From positions 434,001 through 498,000 of the forward strand of contig NZ_JAIUKZ010000015.1 in the NCBI RefSeq assembly GCF_020165985.1: a stretch of 64,000 nt of DNA, written 5' to 3'. Below are positions 8,136 to 17,264 of this stretch, one piece after another. The stretch comes from Bacillus sp. RAR_GA_16. Lineage in GTDB: Bacteria > Bacillota > Bacilli > Bacillales > Guptibacillaceae. Each line of letters opens with the position of its first letter. Position 1 is the stretch's first letter. Below the pieces are notes generated by a model that saw only the letters and a list, made by a program, of their open reading frames with translations, had not been told where the DNA came from and did not search any database. The translations under genes and the position numbers were made by a program.

Positions 8136-10032
8136 TTATCTGTTTAGGAGACTTCCAACATATCGAAGCAGTTCATTAGCTGAAATGGAATTATAGCCGT
8201 GTTCATCGATGAGACGTGCAATAACCTCATTGATCTTTTTGAGTTGGTTCTCATTTGGTGTTTTCGAAGATGTCGTAATTTTCACAACGTCTTTTAAATC
8301 TGCAAACAATTTCTTCTGAATCGCTTCTCTTAAACGCTCATGAGAATTGTAATCGAATTTCTTCCCTTTCCTCGCATAAGCAGAAATCCGAATTAATATT
8401 TCTTCACGGAATGCTTTTTTCGCATTCTCAGAAATTCCAATTTGCTCTTCAATTGAACGCATGAGTTTGTCATCTGGACTCATTTCTTCACCAGTTAATG
8501 GATCGCGCAACTTATTTTTATTACAATATGCTTCAACGTTATCAAGATAATTATCCATCAACGTCTTCGCACTTTCTTCATAGGAGTACACAAAGGCTTT
8601 CTGCACTTCTTTCTTCGCAATCTCATCATATTCTTTTCTGGCGATTGAAATGAAATTCATATAACGCTCTTTGTCTTCTTTCGAAATGGATGCATGCTGA
8701 TCAAGTCCATCCTTCAATGAACGAAGAACATCTAAGGCATTAATGGACGGTACTTCTTTTCGTATAATGGTCGATGAAATACGGTTAATGACATACCGCG
8801 GATCAATTCCGCTCATTCCTTCGTCCGAATGCTCTTTATGAAGCTCATCCACGTCGACCTGGTTGAATCCTTCTACAATTTCCCCATCATACAAACGCAT
8901 TTTCTTAACAAGATCAACACCCTGGCGATTGGTATCTTTTAATCTTGTGAGGATTGAGAAGATCGCTGCTACCCTGAGCGCATGTGGGGCAATATGAACG
9001 TCTGCCACATCGCTTTCACGAATCATCTTTTCGTAAATGCGCTCTTCCTGGCTCACTTTCAAGTTATATGGAACCGGCATCACAATGATACGAGAGTGGA
9101 GTGCCTCATTCTTTTTGTTTGAAATAAATGAGCGGTACTCCGCTTCATTCGTGTGAGCCACAACGAGTTCATCCGCCGAAATTAAAGCAAAGCGACCAGC
9201 TTTAAAATTTCCTTCTTGTGTGAGTGACAGCAAATGCCATAGAAACTTCTCATCACACTTTAACATTTCCTGAAATTCCATCATACCGCGATTTGCTTTA
9301 TTTAACTCCCCATCAAATCGATAAGCTCTCGGATCAGACTCGGATCCAAACTCAGCAATCGTTGAAAAGTCGATGCTACCTGTTAAATCTGCAATATCCT
9401 GAGACTTAGGATCGGAGGGACTAAAGGTACCAATACCTGTCCGCTTATCTTCGTTAAAGAAAATGCGTTCAATCATCACATCTTCAATTCGCCCGCCATA
9501 CTCCTGCTCAAGACGCATAACGTTAAGTGGAGAGAGGCTTCCTTCAATTCGAATGCCATATTCCTCATGGAACTCATCTCGTAAATGATGTGGAATCAAA
9601 TGAAGTGGATCTTCATGCATGGGACACCCTTTAATCGCATATACAGCGCCTGAATCTTCATGAGAATATTTTTCCAAACCTCTTTTCAATACTGTAACTA
9701 GCGTTGATTTACCACCACTAACCGGTCCCATTAACAAGAGGATTCGTTTCCGAACATCCAACCGTTTGGCAGCTGGATGAAAATATTCCTCGACAAGACG
9801 TTCAATGGCTTCCTCAAGACCATACAGTTCTTCAGAGAAAAAAGAATAACTTCGTTTCCCGTCAACTTCATCGATTCCCGGCATCTTTTATCATATTATA
9901 AACACGTGAATGAGCTGACTGCGCTACTTCAGGTCGTTCCCGGATAATGTCTAAGTACTCGCTGAAGGTTCCTTCCCACTTCAGCCGCCTTTCATCTTCT
10001 CGATGCTGCTGGATTTTACGTAAGATATCCAT
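8136..10032 (-). pseudogene. prkA: PrkA AAA+/serine protein kinase, interrupted by a one-base frameshift
   Basis: Two overlapping reading frames together encode a full PrkA of about 630 aa. Frame one starts at the ATG at 10032 (MDILRKIQQHRED, after GGAGGGGG) and ends in MIKDAGNR-stop at 9868. Frame two resumes IDEVDGKRSYSFF and runs to 8136, including the P-loop LLMGPVSGGKST and the C-terminal PrkA domain to YVGSLLNR. The junction reads GGGAATCGAT; removing one base from GGGAATC restores MIKDAGIDEVDG, the expected sequence. All of the rest is intact and well conserved, so a sequencing error or a very recent mutation is likely. PrkA works with YhbH in sporulation, and in B. subtilis it has also been described as a protease. 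Confidence 0.88.
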
Positions 10033-10182
10033 TACGAGCCCCCTCCAAGTTTGATTCATCGGATTTAATACATGTTATGCGGGGATGTCCTATAACATTC
10101 GGCTTTCTTTTCGAACGTAAAGACACGGATAAGGGCTAAATAAGTTCACGTAAAAGAGAAACCACAAGAACTTTATTAAACA

Positions 10183-10213
10183 AACAAAAAGAGCCGGCTC
10201 GACCGGCTCTCAC
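10183..10213 (-). terminator. Terminator of the monooxygenase-fold gene
   Basis: GAGCCGGT-CGA-GCCGGCTC hairpin followed by TTTTTG on the minus strand. Confidence 0.85.
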
Positions 10214-10215
10214 TC

Positions 10216-10521
10216 TTACGTATGATAGACAACAGTAAACTCACTAAGTTCATTACCAGTTGCGGGTGATTTCTCTTTCGATTCACGTTTTTCTTTATGA
10301 GCATTCTTGAAGGAATCGGAATGTACCCAGTTCTGATAAGCCTCTTCATTCTCCCACTTCGTAAACACAATTAACTTTCCATTCTCAGCTGATTGTTCCA
10401 AGAACATAAATTCTAAGCAACCTTCTACATTCTTCATACTCTCTGCGCTCTTACCAAAACGTTGTTTCATCATGTCCTTCGCTTCATCTGGAACCTTCAA
10501 CTCATTCATGACCACATACAT
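10216..10521 (-). CDS. Antibiotic-biosynthesis-monooxygenase (ABM/IsdG-like) domain protein
   Basis: A 101-aa dimeric alpha/beta-barrel domain protein with the ABM pattern: GCLEFMFLEQSAENGKLIVFTKWENEEAYQNWVHSDSF. In Bacillus, close relatives include the haem-degrading HmoA/HmoB proteins, and this one has a similar length and a Trp-rich core. I cannot identify the haem-ligand histidine or asparagine with certainty, so haem degradation is only one option; a general small-molecule or stress role is equally open. The ATG has AAGGAGG upstream. It is a single-gene unit with its own terminator. Confidence 0.75.
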   Translation of the reverse strand: MYVVMNELKVPDEAKDMMKQRFGKSAESMKNVEGCLEFMFLEQSAENGKLIVFTKWENEEAYQNWVHSDSFKNAHKEKRESKEKSPATGNELSEFTVVYHT

Positions 10522-10694
10522 AATCCAAAAACCTCCTTAATCTTTCTAGCTCTATCTTATCGAATAACTGCATTTTTTTCCAATTCAAACCTTCACTACA
10601 CCAGGAATTCCCTCCAAAACATTCACACCATACCACACATGGTTTATAATGAGAGATAGATTTGGACACAATTTTACCTGAGGAGGATGAGACC

Positions 10695-10799
10695 ATGAGT
10701 TTCCTGGGTATTTTAGTAGTAATCCTGGCATTCCTAGCAGCAATCTTCACCGCCGGCTACAACGACCGACCAAGCAAAACCAAAAAAGGTAGTCGGTAA
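10695..10799 (+). CDS. 34-aa single-pass membrane protein
   Basis: Encodes MSFLGILVVILAFLAAIF followed by a short basic tail (NDRPSKTKKGSR). This is one transmembrane helix with a positively charged C terminus, placing the tail in the cytoplasm. The ATG follows GAGGAGG with good spacing. The stop codon is directly followed by the tandem hairpin repeats, which may act as its 3' untranslated region. The family is unknown; similar short membrane peptides are often missed in annotation. Confidence 0.55.
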   Translation: MSFLGILVVILAFLAAIFTAGYNDRPSKTKKGSR

Positions 10800-10920
10800 A
10801 ACGAAAAGCGGAAGTGGGCGTTTAGACACGGCAGGCACTGGAGTCTTTTCATTTGAACACGGTCTTTGTGTTCGGATGAAAAGATGAAGTGACCGAGTGT
10901 CTGCCCACTGCAGCTGGATC
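10800..10920 (+). repeat. Hairpin repeat, tandem copy 1
   Basis: About 120 bases, starting GAAAAGCGGAAGTGGGCG and ending CAGCTGGA. The arms pair: AGTGGGC with GCCCACT, AGACAC with GTGTCT, CTTTTCAT with ATGAAAAG, GAACAC with GTGTTC, around the loop GGTCTTT. Confidence 0.85.
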
Positions 10921-11041
10921 ATCGAAAAGCGGAGACGAGCGTTTAGAAACGGAGATATTGGAACTCTTTCACTAGAACACGTCCTTTGTGTTCTGGTGAA
11001 AGAGTGAAATATCGCAGTTTCTGCGAGTCGTAGCTGGATCT
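10921..11041 (+). repeat. Hairpin repeat, tandem copy 2
   Basis: Same layout as copy 1 with different stem bases: AGAAAC with GTTTCT, ATATT with AATAT, CTCTTTCAC with GTGAAAGAG, AGAACAC with GTGTTCT, loop GTCCTTT. The outer stem carries two mismatches. Confidence 0.85.
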
Positions 11042-11161
11042 CACGAAAAGCGGAAGTGGGCGGTTAGGGTCGACAAGCGCTGGAGCCCTACAAAAAGAAC
11101 ACGGTCTTTGTGTTCATTTTGTAGGGTGAAGCGATCAAGGACCTGGCCACTGCAGCTGAAC
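11042..11161 (+). repeat. Hairpin repeat, tandem copy 3
   Basis: Outer arms AGTGG and CCACT, upper arms CCCTACAAAA and TTTTGTAGGG, apex GAACAC with GTGTTC around GGTCTTT. The 5' flank GAAAAGCGGAAGTGGGCGG is nearly identical to copies 1 and 4. Confidence 0.85.
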
Positions 11162-11280
11162 ACGAAAAGCGGAAGTGGGCGGTTAAATCCGCAGGATGTT
11201 GGAGCCCTTTCGAATGAGACGCTTTTTGTCTCAATCGAAAGGGTGAAACAGCCGGAGGATTTGCCCACAGCAGCTGGACA
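11162..11280 (+). repeat. Hairpin repeat, tandem copy 4
   Basis: Outer arms GTGGGC and GCCCAC, AAATCC and GGATTT, GTT and AAC, CCCTTTCGA and TCGAAAGGG, apex GAGAC with GTCTC around GCTTTTT. Confidence 0.85.
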
Positions 11281-11350
11281 AGAGAAGACGAGCGTTTAGA
11301 AACGGAGATAGTGGAACTCATTATCTGAAAGTAAGCGCTTATACCAGCTA
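11281..11350 (+). repeat. Hairpin repeat, truncated copy 5
   Basis: Retains the left arm of copy 2 (GACGAGCGTTTAGAAACGG, then GTGGAACTC) but lacks the matching right arm, ending in a degenerate CAGCTA. It runs into the trmL terminator. Confidence 0.7.
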
Positions 11351-11353
11351 TCA

Positions 11354-11394
11354 AAAAAAGAACGACTTACAGCTCTTGCTGTAGTCGTTCTTTT
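11354..11394. terminator. Bidirectional terminator at the trmL 3' end
   Basis: AAAAAAGAACGACTACAGC stem with T6 on both strands; it ends the repeat array on the plus strand and trmL on the minus strand. Confidence 0.85.
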
Positions 11395-11875
11395 TTATTT
11401 CATGCCCGGATAATTTTGCTGTCTCAACGCTTCATAAACCATAATAGCAGCTGTATTTGAAAGGTTAAGAGCGCGAACGTGATTCCGTCATCGGTAGACG
11501 AAGACAACGTTCTTTATTATTCTCTATTAATTCATCTGGCAAACCATTCGTTTCTCTGCCGAAAACAAAATACGTATTCTTACCTTGATCAGAATAATCG
11601 AAATCAGTATGTGTGTTTGTACCATATTTCGTAATATAGTAATATTCTCCACCTTGATTTTTATCGAAAAACTCATCAAGAGAATCATAATAATGAACGT
11701 CAGCATATTGCCAGTAATCCAATCCGGCACGCTTCAACATTTTGTCATCTGTTGAAAAGCCCAGTGGACGAATTAAGTGCAAACTTGTATTTGTTGCGGC
11801 ACATGTACGTGCAATATTCCCTGTATTCGCCGGTATTTCAGGCTGAAAAAGGACGACATTTAAAGACATCTTCAT
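11395..11875 (-). pseudogene. trmL: tRNA (cytidine34-2'-O)-methyltransferase TrmL, C terminus frameshifted
   Basis: SPOUT-class methyltransferase (B. subtilis CspR/TrmL), which methylates the wobble ribose of tRNA-Leu isoacceptors. Frame one gives 136 residues with all N-terminal features (QPEIPANTGNIARTCAATNT, FVFGRETNGLP) and ends RLPMTESRSRS-stop at 11465. Shifting by one base at GAATC (11481-11485) gives HVRALNLSNTAAIMVYEALRQ, the expected C-terminal knot helix, ending at 11395. The C-terminal knot carries cofactor-binding residues, so the truncated form should be inactive. The frame is otherwise clean, so a sequencing error or recent mutation is likely. The start may be the second ATG (11869), which is better spaced from GGAGG. 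Confidence 0.88.
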
Positions 11876-11933
11876 TCACCTCCACTTCAAAACATTTCTA
11901 TTATAGCATGTTTAATAGTGGAGAGGACATTCA

Positions 11934-12821
11934 CTAATCTTCAATATGAAAAAACTTATACTTAATATCCGGTGTCCATGCGGTAGAATCTTCATAAGCC
12001 CAATAGCGCATACGACTATTAGTCGTATGAGCATTTACAAGAGGATACCCCTTCTCATCATTATCCACGACGAAGGTCGTATGCTGCCAATGCCCATCTC
12101 CGTCAAAATCATAGCAAATAATATCTCCAGGAACCAGCTCATCAGGAGTTGCCACTTCACGAGCGCGTAGACCCGTCTTCGATCCACTTAAATGCCATCG
12201 AAGCGCATGAGCCACCGTCCACGAATAGCTCCAGCTATTCCCTTTCATCCACCATCCCTTTGTACGATCAGGATAGCCACGCATTGGGGCTTTCCCGGCA
12301 TGAAGACATTGAGAAATATAATTCGTACAATCAACATCAAACGAGTGAAATGCGGGGTTATAATCGTCCCACCAGCGTTCTGCATACTTAAGAGCAGATA
12401 ATCGATCGTAATAGGAACCTTTCATTCCAACACGATCGTCGCCTTCACTTTCTATCGCTTGAGGCTGATCTCCCTCCATCTCGACCGAACAGTCTAGAAT
12501 AAGATCGCCCTCGGTTATTTTGGCAAATCTCTTTTCAATTCGTTCTTCTTGATATAGCTTCTTTCCTTGTTTTATCAAAAATTGTTGGTGTAGAAGATAA
12601 TCATACAATTGATTGGTTGAAAATCCTTTTTTGCTCAGAAGAATTCCTTTGTTTTTTATCCGAATAACCGAAGCTCCTCTATCGTGACACTGTTGCAAAT
12701 AGCGGGCCACTGCTTCTTCTTCTGATGATGGACGTATTCCTAATCTCGCGAACTCCGTACCATTTATTAAGCTAATCGCCTGATCTTCCCAAAAAGATTT
12801 CAATTGCTCTCCCCACCCCAT
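11934..12821 (-). CDS. Amidase-domain (Amidase_6) protein, YhbB-like
   Basis: A 295-aa soluble protein. The last ~150 residues are an Amidase_6 papain-like domain with the catalytic cysteine in [12 protein letters not shown] and the histidine in [13 protein letters not shown]. The N-terminal half contains an [14 protein letters not shown] segment and is not a recognised catalytic domain. Position between trmL and queG matches B. subtilis YhbB. No signal peptide is visible, so a cytoplasmic or mother-cell role is more likely than wall hydrolysis outside. The substrate is unknown; peptidoglycan-type amides are the family inference. Confidence 0.8.
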   Translation of the reverse strand: MGWGEQLKSFWEDQAISLINGTEFARLGIRPSSEEEAVARYLQQCHDRGASVIRIKNKGILLSKKGFSTNQLYDYLLHQQFLIKQGKKLYQEERIEKRFAKITEGDLILDCSVEMEGDQPQAIESEGDDRVGMKGSYYDRLSALKYAERWWDDYNPAFHSFDVDCTNYISQCLHAGKAPMRGYPDRTKGWWMKGNSWSYSWTVAHALRWHLSGSKTGLRAREVATPDELVPGDIICYDFDGDGHWQHTTFVVDNDEKGYPLVNAHTTNSRMRYWAYEDSTAWTPDIKYKFFHIED

Positions 12822-12876
12822 ATGCGTCCCCCCTCATCGCAATTTATGATAGGGGCAACCAACACATGACACGATA

Positions 12877-13506
12877 TCACGAATGATTATACGCTGGTTC
12901 AGTTGAAGAATGATTTATTTTCTTAAGAAGTTTATCAAACCATCCGACGAGAAAACCAAGTAAAAGGACTTCAACAAACGTACCTGCACCAATGGGTCCA
13001 CCAAGAAGAAAAGCTAAAACAAATGCAAGAGCTTCCGTTATCGTCTTGGTTACACCAATACTCCATCCTGTTCTTTCAGTTAGAGCAAGCATTAATTCAT
13101 CATTCGGTATAGATGCAAGTGAAGCAAATAAATACACTGCAATACCAAGGCCCATGATGACCAAACCTACAAGAAATAAAATCCATCTGGGAACGATTCC
13201 ATTTACATCTATAAAAGCTAATATTTTTAAATTCAGCAAATCTACAAACAGTCCTAATAAAATAATTGGAATAAACCCAGTCAGGTTTGGTTTCCTCATC
13301 ATAATGAGACTATTAATGAAGATCAAAATACCCCCAACTATAAACACCCAAGATCCTACTGTAAATCCAATTTGATCTGAAAGTGCGACATATAGCGCAT
13401 CCCAGGGAGCAATTCCAACATCAGCATTGATTAACAATACTACTCCGAAGGCCAGGGTAAATAATCCCGCTACGTAAATAAGGCTTTTTGACAAAAAGCT
13501 GTTCAT
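12877..13506 (-). CDS. YczE/YitT-like integral membrane protein
   Basis: About 209 aa with five to six transmembrane helices and the family features INADVGIAPWDALYVALSDQIGFTVGSWV and LLGGPIGAGTFVEVLLLGF. Function is unknown; in B. subtilis, YczE is needed for surfactin synthesis. A second member of the same family lies at 63411-63998 in this window. The longest frame begins at a GTG (13515), but tandem ATGs at 13509 and 13506 follow GAGGAG at better spacing; 13506 is used here. No operon partner is adjacent. Confidence 0.8.
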   Translation of the reverse strand: MNSFLSKSLIYVAGLFTLAFGVVLLINADVGIAPWDALYVALSDQIGFTVGSWVFIVGGILIFINSLIMMRKPNLTGFIPIILLGLFVDLLNLKILAFIDVNGIVPRWILFLVGLVIMGLGIAVYLFASLASIPNDELMLALTERTGWSIGVTKTITEALAFVLAFLLGGPIGAGTFVEVLLLGFLVGWFDKLLKKINHSSTEPAYNHS

Positions 13507-13659
13507 CATTTCCACTCCTCATAAGAAGGCTTTGAATACAATCCATTTGTTTGATGCATTCATTACTTTTAGTTAACTTTTTCTTAGAAATTTAACCGCA
13601 TTTGCTATTTTACAAGAAACCCCTCCATTTTTGTAGCATTATGCCTAAGACGAAAAATT

Positions 13660-13705
13660 CAAAAAAGCCTGTTTGCTACGCATGAAACGTAGCAAACAGG
13701 CTTCA
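13660..13705. terminator. Terminator of the ogt gene
   Basis: Very stable stem AAGCCTGTTTGCTAC with its complement around a short loop; T/A runs suit both directions. Confidence 0.8.
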
Positions 13706-13712
13706 AATCTTG

Positions 13713-14249
13713 TTATGGCAACATGGCATGCATCGCATGCTGTTGTTCAAGAGACAATAAATATTCTTTCTTCGTGACGCCACCACCGTAACCAACTAAA
13801 GCACCATTGCTCCCAATTACTCTGTGACACGGTACAATGATTGGAATTGGATTCCGATTATTAGCTGAACCAATTGCACGAACAGCTTTTGGAGCAGAAA
13901 TACCGACGGCAACATCTCTATAAGAACGGGTTTCACCATATGGAATTTCCGAAAGGTTTTTCCATACTTTCTGCTGAAAAATAGTTCCGATGGGGTCAAG
14001 CTGAAGATCAAAACTCCTTCTTTTTCCACTGAAATATTCTTCCAATTGCAAAACAACTGGTTCAATCATATCAGAATTGAAAACAAGGTCCGCATTTACA
14101 TGATGTTTCTTGTACCATGTTTCAGCAGCAGGCAGCACATCCTCCGGGCAACCAAAATCGAGCCTACTAACCCCTTTCGAACTAGCAAACAACGTTAATG
14201 GACCAATCGGCGATTGAAACTCCCCATAATAGATCACTTGTTTCTCCAT
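13713..14249 (-). CDS. ogt: Methylated-DNA-protein cysteine methyltransferase
   Basis: A 178-aa suicide repair protein that transfers the alkyl group from O6-alkylguanine to its own cysteine. The catalytic motif is IIVPCHRVIGSNG (Cys141), followed by GYGGGVTKKEYLL. The recognition-helix region GETRSYRDVAVGI and the N-terminal RNaseH-like domain are intact. No AdaA-type activator domain is fused. It is transcribed alone or with queG upstream, which ends 67 bases before it with no obvious terminator. Confidence is high. Confidence 0.92.
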   Translation of the reverse strand: MEKQVIYYGEFQSPIGPLTLFASSKGVSRLDFGCPEDVLPAAETWYKKHHVNADLVFNSDMIEPVVLQLEEYFSGKRRSFDLQLDPIGTIFQQKVWKNLSEIPYGETRSYRDVAVGISAPKAVRAIGSANNRNPIPIIVPCHRVIGSNGALVGYGGGVTKKEYLLSLEQQHAMHAMLP

Positions 14250-14315
14250 TCTATCCCTTCTTTATTGTACATTTTTCACTATCTTACAACGCATCTATTC
14301 GTTTGACCATCAGCA

Positions 14316-15455
14316 TTAAGCCTTATTTTCAAGCATTGACAGGCCCTTAGCGATCTCACCTGCCACATCCTTGTCTTTTTCTCGCATTTGCTCCTTCATA
14401 AGGGCATGAAGGGCCTTCTCACCACCAATTTTACCAAGTGCCCAAGCTGAAGTTCCCCGGATCACCGGGCGAGGATCTTTTTCCATCAGTTCTACAAGCG
14501 TATCAACGGCTGTTTCATCTTTGTAATGAGCAAGCGCAAGAATCGCATTTCTCTGGATTGGCTTTTTCCCTCTCCATGAGCCCGCTGCTTTACCAAATTG
14601 CTCTTTAAACTCACGATTCGTCATTGTTAGGAGTGGAATCAGTTTGGGTTTTACCATTTCTGGATCTGGTTCGAGTTCAGAATGATGATGAAAATCTTTC
14701 CCTTTGTTTTTAGGACAAACAAGCTGACATGTGTCACACCCGTATAATCGATTCCCTAATTTAGTGCGGTATTCATCTGGTAAAAAGCCTTTGGTTTGCG
14801 TAAGAAAAGCAATGCATTTATTCGCGTTAAGCTGGCCACCTTCAATCAAAGCACCTGTCGGACAGGCTTCCACACAAATATTACAGTCTCCACACCCCTC
14901 CTCAACAGGCTCATCAGGCTCCAAATTTAGATCGGTAATCATTTCACCAAGGTAAACCCAAGATCCAAATTCTTCTGTGATGGTCATTGTGTTTTTACCG
15001 CTAAAGCCAATACCAGCTCTTTCAGCTACAGCGCGATCAGATAGTTCTCCAGTATCAACCATCGAACTTGTTCTAGCTTCAGGAACCTTTGATTTAATAT
15101 ATGCATCAAGAAGAGAGAGTTTCTCTCTAAGCACATGGTGATAATCAACGCCCCATGATGCGCGACAAAACAGTCCTCTACGCTCACCTTTTTTACTTCT
15201 TGGACTATCTTTCATTCGCGAAGGATACGCAATGGCAATGGAAATAATCGTCGTTGCACCGCTCAACAAAAGCTCAGGCTCCGTTCTTCTTTCAATATCG
15301 GATTCCTCGAATCCCGATTGATACCCAAGCTCCTGCTGACGCTGCAGTCGTTGTTTAAGGGTTTTAAAAGGATCTGCTGCAGCGAAACCTATTTTATCAA
15401 TCCCAATTGTTTTACTGTATGCCACAATATCTGATTTTAATTGTGCACTTATCAT
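14316..15455 (-). CDS. queG: Epoxyqueuosine reductase
   Basis: A cobalamin- and iron-sulfur-dependent reductase (379 aa; B. subtilis YhbA) that carries out the last step of queuosine synthesis in tRNA. It contains the DUF1730 N-terminal domain, two [4Fe-4S] motifs (CGDCNICVEACPTGAL and CDTCQLVCPKNK) and a C-terminal HEAT-like repeat (PVIRGTSAWALGKIGGEKALHAL), which binds tRNA in this family. The TTG at 15458 is possible, but the ATG at 15455 is better spaced from GGGGGG. It follows the ABC_ATPase gene by about 30 bases, probably as one transcript. Confidence 0.94.
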   Translation of the reverse strand: MISAQLKSDIVAYSKTIGIDKIGFAAADPFKTLKQRLQRQQELGYQSGFEESDIERRTEPELLLSGATTIISIAIAYPSRMKDSPRSKKGERRGLFCRASWGVDYHHVLREKLSLLDAYIKSKVPEARTSSMVDTGELSDRAVAERAGIGFSGKNTMTITEEFGSWVYLGEMITDLNLEPDEPVEEGCGDCNICVEACPTGALIEGGQLNANKCIAFLTQTKGFLPDEYRTKLGNRLYGCDTCQLVCPKNKGKDFHHHSELEPDPEMVKPKLIPLLTMTNREFKEQFGKAAGSWRGKKPIQRNAILALAHYKDETAVDTLVELMEKDPRPVIRGTSAWALGKIGGEKALHALMKEQMREKDKDVAGEIAKGLSMLENKA

Positions 15456-15486
15456 CAAGTACCCCCCTTTCCCCTTTGGCGTAAAT

Positions 15487-17187
15487 TCATTTTATTTTTA
15501 ACGTTCGTAGCCGATTCAAAATCGCTGCCATTTCCGTTCTCCTTATTCGAGCAAGATCTCCTGGATGTTGGTCTTGAAATAATACGAAGGAACCAAGTCC
15601 CTCCTTATTTAATTTCTCTTCAATAAAATCCAGTAGTTCTGAAATCGACTTATCTCCTAACGTATGGTTTCTTTCTAGATAATAAAGAACTTCAGCAGCA
15701 AAACGAGTTTGGCTAGGATCAACGAGCTGTTCTACTTGAAGAAGTGAAATATCTGCCTCCCCAAATTGAATATGATGTAATCCTTTCGCTGTCACTTTCG
15801 CTTTTTTTCCTTTTTGGCTATTTAAACTATGGCCCTCAGGTATTCTTTTTCTTGCATCGCCAAATTCCTCTCCACCTTCAGCTCGTCGAGATTGCTCAGA
15901 TTCTTGTACGATTTTTTTAGCTTTATCGGTTACATCATACGGAAGATAGTTTTCCATTAAAATCACCTGATCTGCTACCTCAAAGTAATCTCCAGATCCC
16001 CCCATAACAAGTACGGTTGAGATGTGTCGTTCTGTACTTAATTGCTTTACCCGATCAATGAATGGGGTGATTGGTTCTTTTTCTTTTGCAACTAACTGCT
16101 GCATGCGATAATCTCGAATCATAAAATTAGTCGCACTGGTATCTTCATCTATTAAAAGCGTAGCTGAGCCAGCTTCTATTGCTTCTATAATATTTGCAGC
16201 CTGTGATGTACTTCCACTGGCATTTTCGGATGTAAATGACCGTGTATCCTTGCCATAAGGAAGATTGTTGATAAATGGTGATATATCAACTCCAGTGACC
16301 TGGCGACCATCTTCAGAACGAATCTTCATGGCGTGATCATTGGTGATCACATACTCTCTTCCATCCCCTGAAATATGATTATAAACGCCTTGCTCCATGG
16401 CATGTAACAGGGTACTTTTTCCATGATATCCCCCGCCAACAATCAAAGTAATTCCTTCTTTAATTCCCATTCCTGTTATTGGTTCTGCGCAGTGAGGAAT
16501 GGTGAAAGACACTTCCATACTTTTAGGCGATTCAAACGATACCGCTTTGTTCTGCATTGGACGATCACTTATCCCACTTTCACGAGGCAAAATAGCTCCA
16601 TTGGCTACAAAAGCGACATAACCATTTTTAGTAAGAGCATCACGAATGGCTTGCTGTTGATCGGCTAAATTTAAAGCCTCGACCATTTGTTCCTTGTCTA
16701 GCGCAAAAACAGATTTTTGCATGATGCTTGGTATCTGATGTAAAAGCAGATCAATCGCCTGTTTTCCTAAAACTCTTCTCCCTTGTGCAGGTAATCCAAT
16801 CGATAAACATACTGTAATGAAGTCGTCTTGAACGTTCACTGCAGCCCTCTCAATAACCTTTTGTCCGGGTTGATCAATGAAGATCAATCCGCTCTTTCCA
16901 GTGCCTTTCATACGCCTTTGCGAACGTTTAATGGCATCTCCTACTTTTCTAGCAATCAAATCTTCAGCTCGAACTCTTCTTACATCCGAGTCAAACCACT
17001 CGCGCTCTACAATCGTTTTTTCTCGTGGAATAATGATTCTTATCCGAGAAGGACTAGCAAACGGGTCTCCCTGAACATAATCAATCGCAAGAGTAAAATC
17101 AATAGAGTGATAACGCCCTCTAATATCCTTGTATGCTTTATAGCCTTTTCCATCAATACGTTCTAGCTGTTTTTTCAGTTCCTTCAT
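15487..17187 (-). CDS. P-loop ABC_ATPase-family protein
   Basis: A 566-aa cytoplasmic protein of the ABC_ATPase (PF09818-type) family. It has the Walker A motif LIVGGGYHGKSTLLHAME near residue 250, a Walker B-like TLLIDEDTSATNFMIRD and an H-loop-like VLVMGGSGDYFEVADQVI. The extended Tyr/Asp-rich N-terminal domain is typical. There are no membrane segments, so it is not a transporter subunit. Family function is unknown; nucleic-acid or nucleotide roles are suspected. The ATG lies 11 bases after GGAGG. It is divergent from the B3/4 gene and probably heads a transcript with queG. Confidence 0.85.
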   Translation of the reverse strand: MKELKKQLERIDGKGYKAYKDIRGRYHSIDFTLAIDYVQGDPFASPSRIRIIIPREKTIVEREWFDSDVRRVRAEDLIARKVGDAIKRSQRRMKGTGKSGLIFIDQPGQKVIERAAVNVQDDFITVCLSIGLPAQGRRVLGKQAIDLLLHQIPSIMQKSVFALDKEQMVEALNLADQQQAIRDALTKNGYVAFVANGAILPRESGISDRPMQNKAVSFESPKSMEVSFTIPHCAEPITGMGIKEGITLIVGGGYHGKSTLLHAMEQGVYNHISGDGREYVITNDHAMKIRSEDGRQVTGVDISPFINNLPYGKDTRSFTSENASGSTSQAANIIEAIEAGSATLLIDEDTSATNFMIRDYRMQQLVAKEKEPITPFIDRVKQLSTERHISTVLVMGGSGDYFEVADQVILMENYLPYDVTDKAKKIVQESEQSRRAEGGEEFGDARKRIPEGHSLNSQKGKKAKVTAKGLHHIQFGEADISLLQVEQLVDPSQTRFAAEVLYYLERNHTLGDKSISELLDFIEEKLNKEGLGSFVLFQDQHPGDLARIRRTEMAAILNRLRTLKIK

Positions 17188-17264
17188 AAATGAGGCAAGC
17201 CTCCTTTTAAGCTTCGAAATTTGGTATATGATAAAATGAACGGAAATGATACTAGGAGGAAAGT

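Noticed and set aside
11330-11345. cre-like sequence AGTAAGCGCTTATA
   Set aside because: Two mismatches at conserved positions and located in a truncated repeat without a promoter.
10800-11350. CRISPR array
   Set aside because: Units are themselves long palindromes joined end to end, without unique spacers, and no cas genes are present.
10734-11354. Minus- and plus-strand ORFs over the hairpin array
   Set aside because: They repeat with the array, lack Shine-Dalgarno sequences, and are explained by its palindromic structure.
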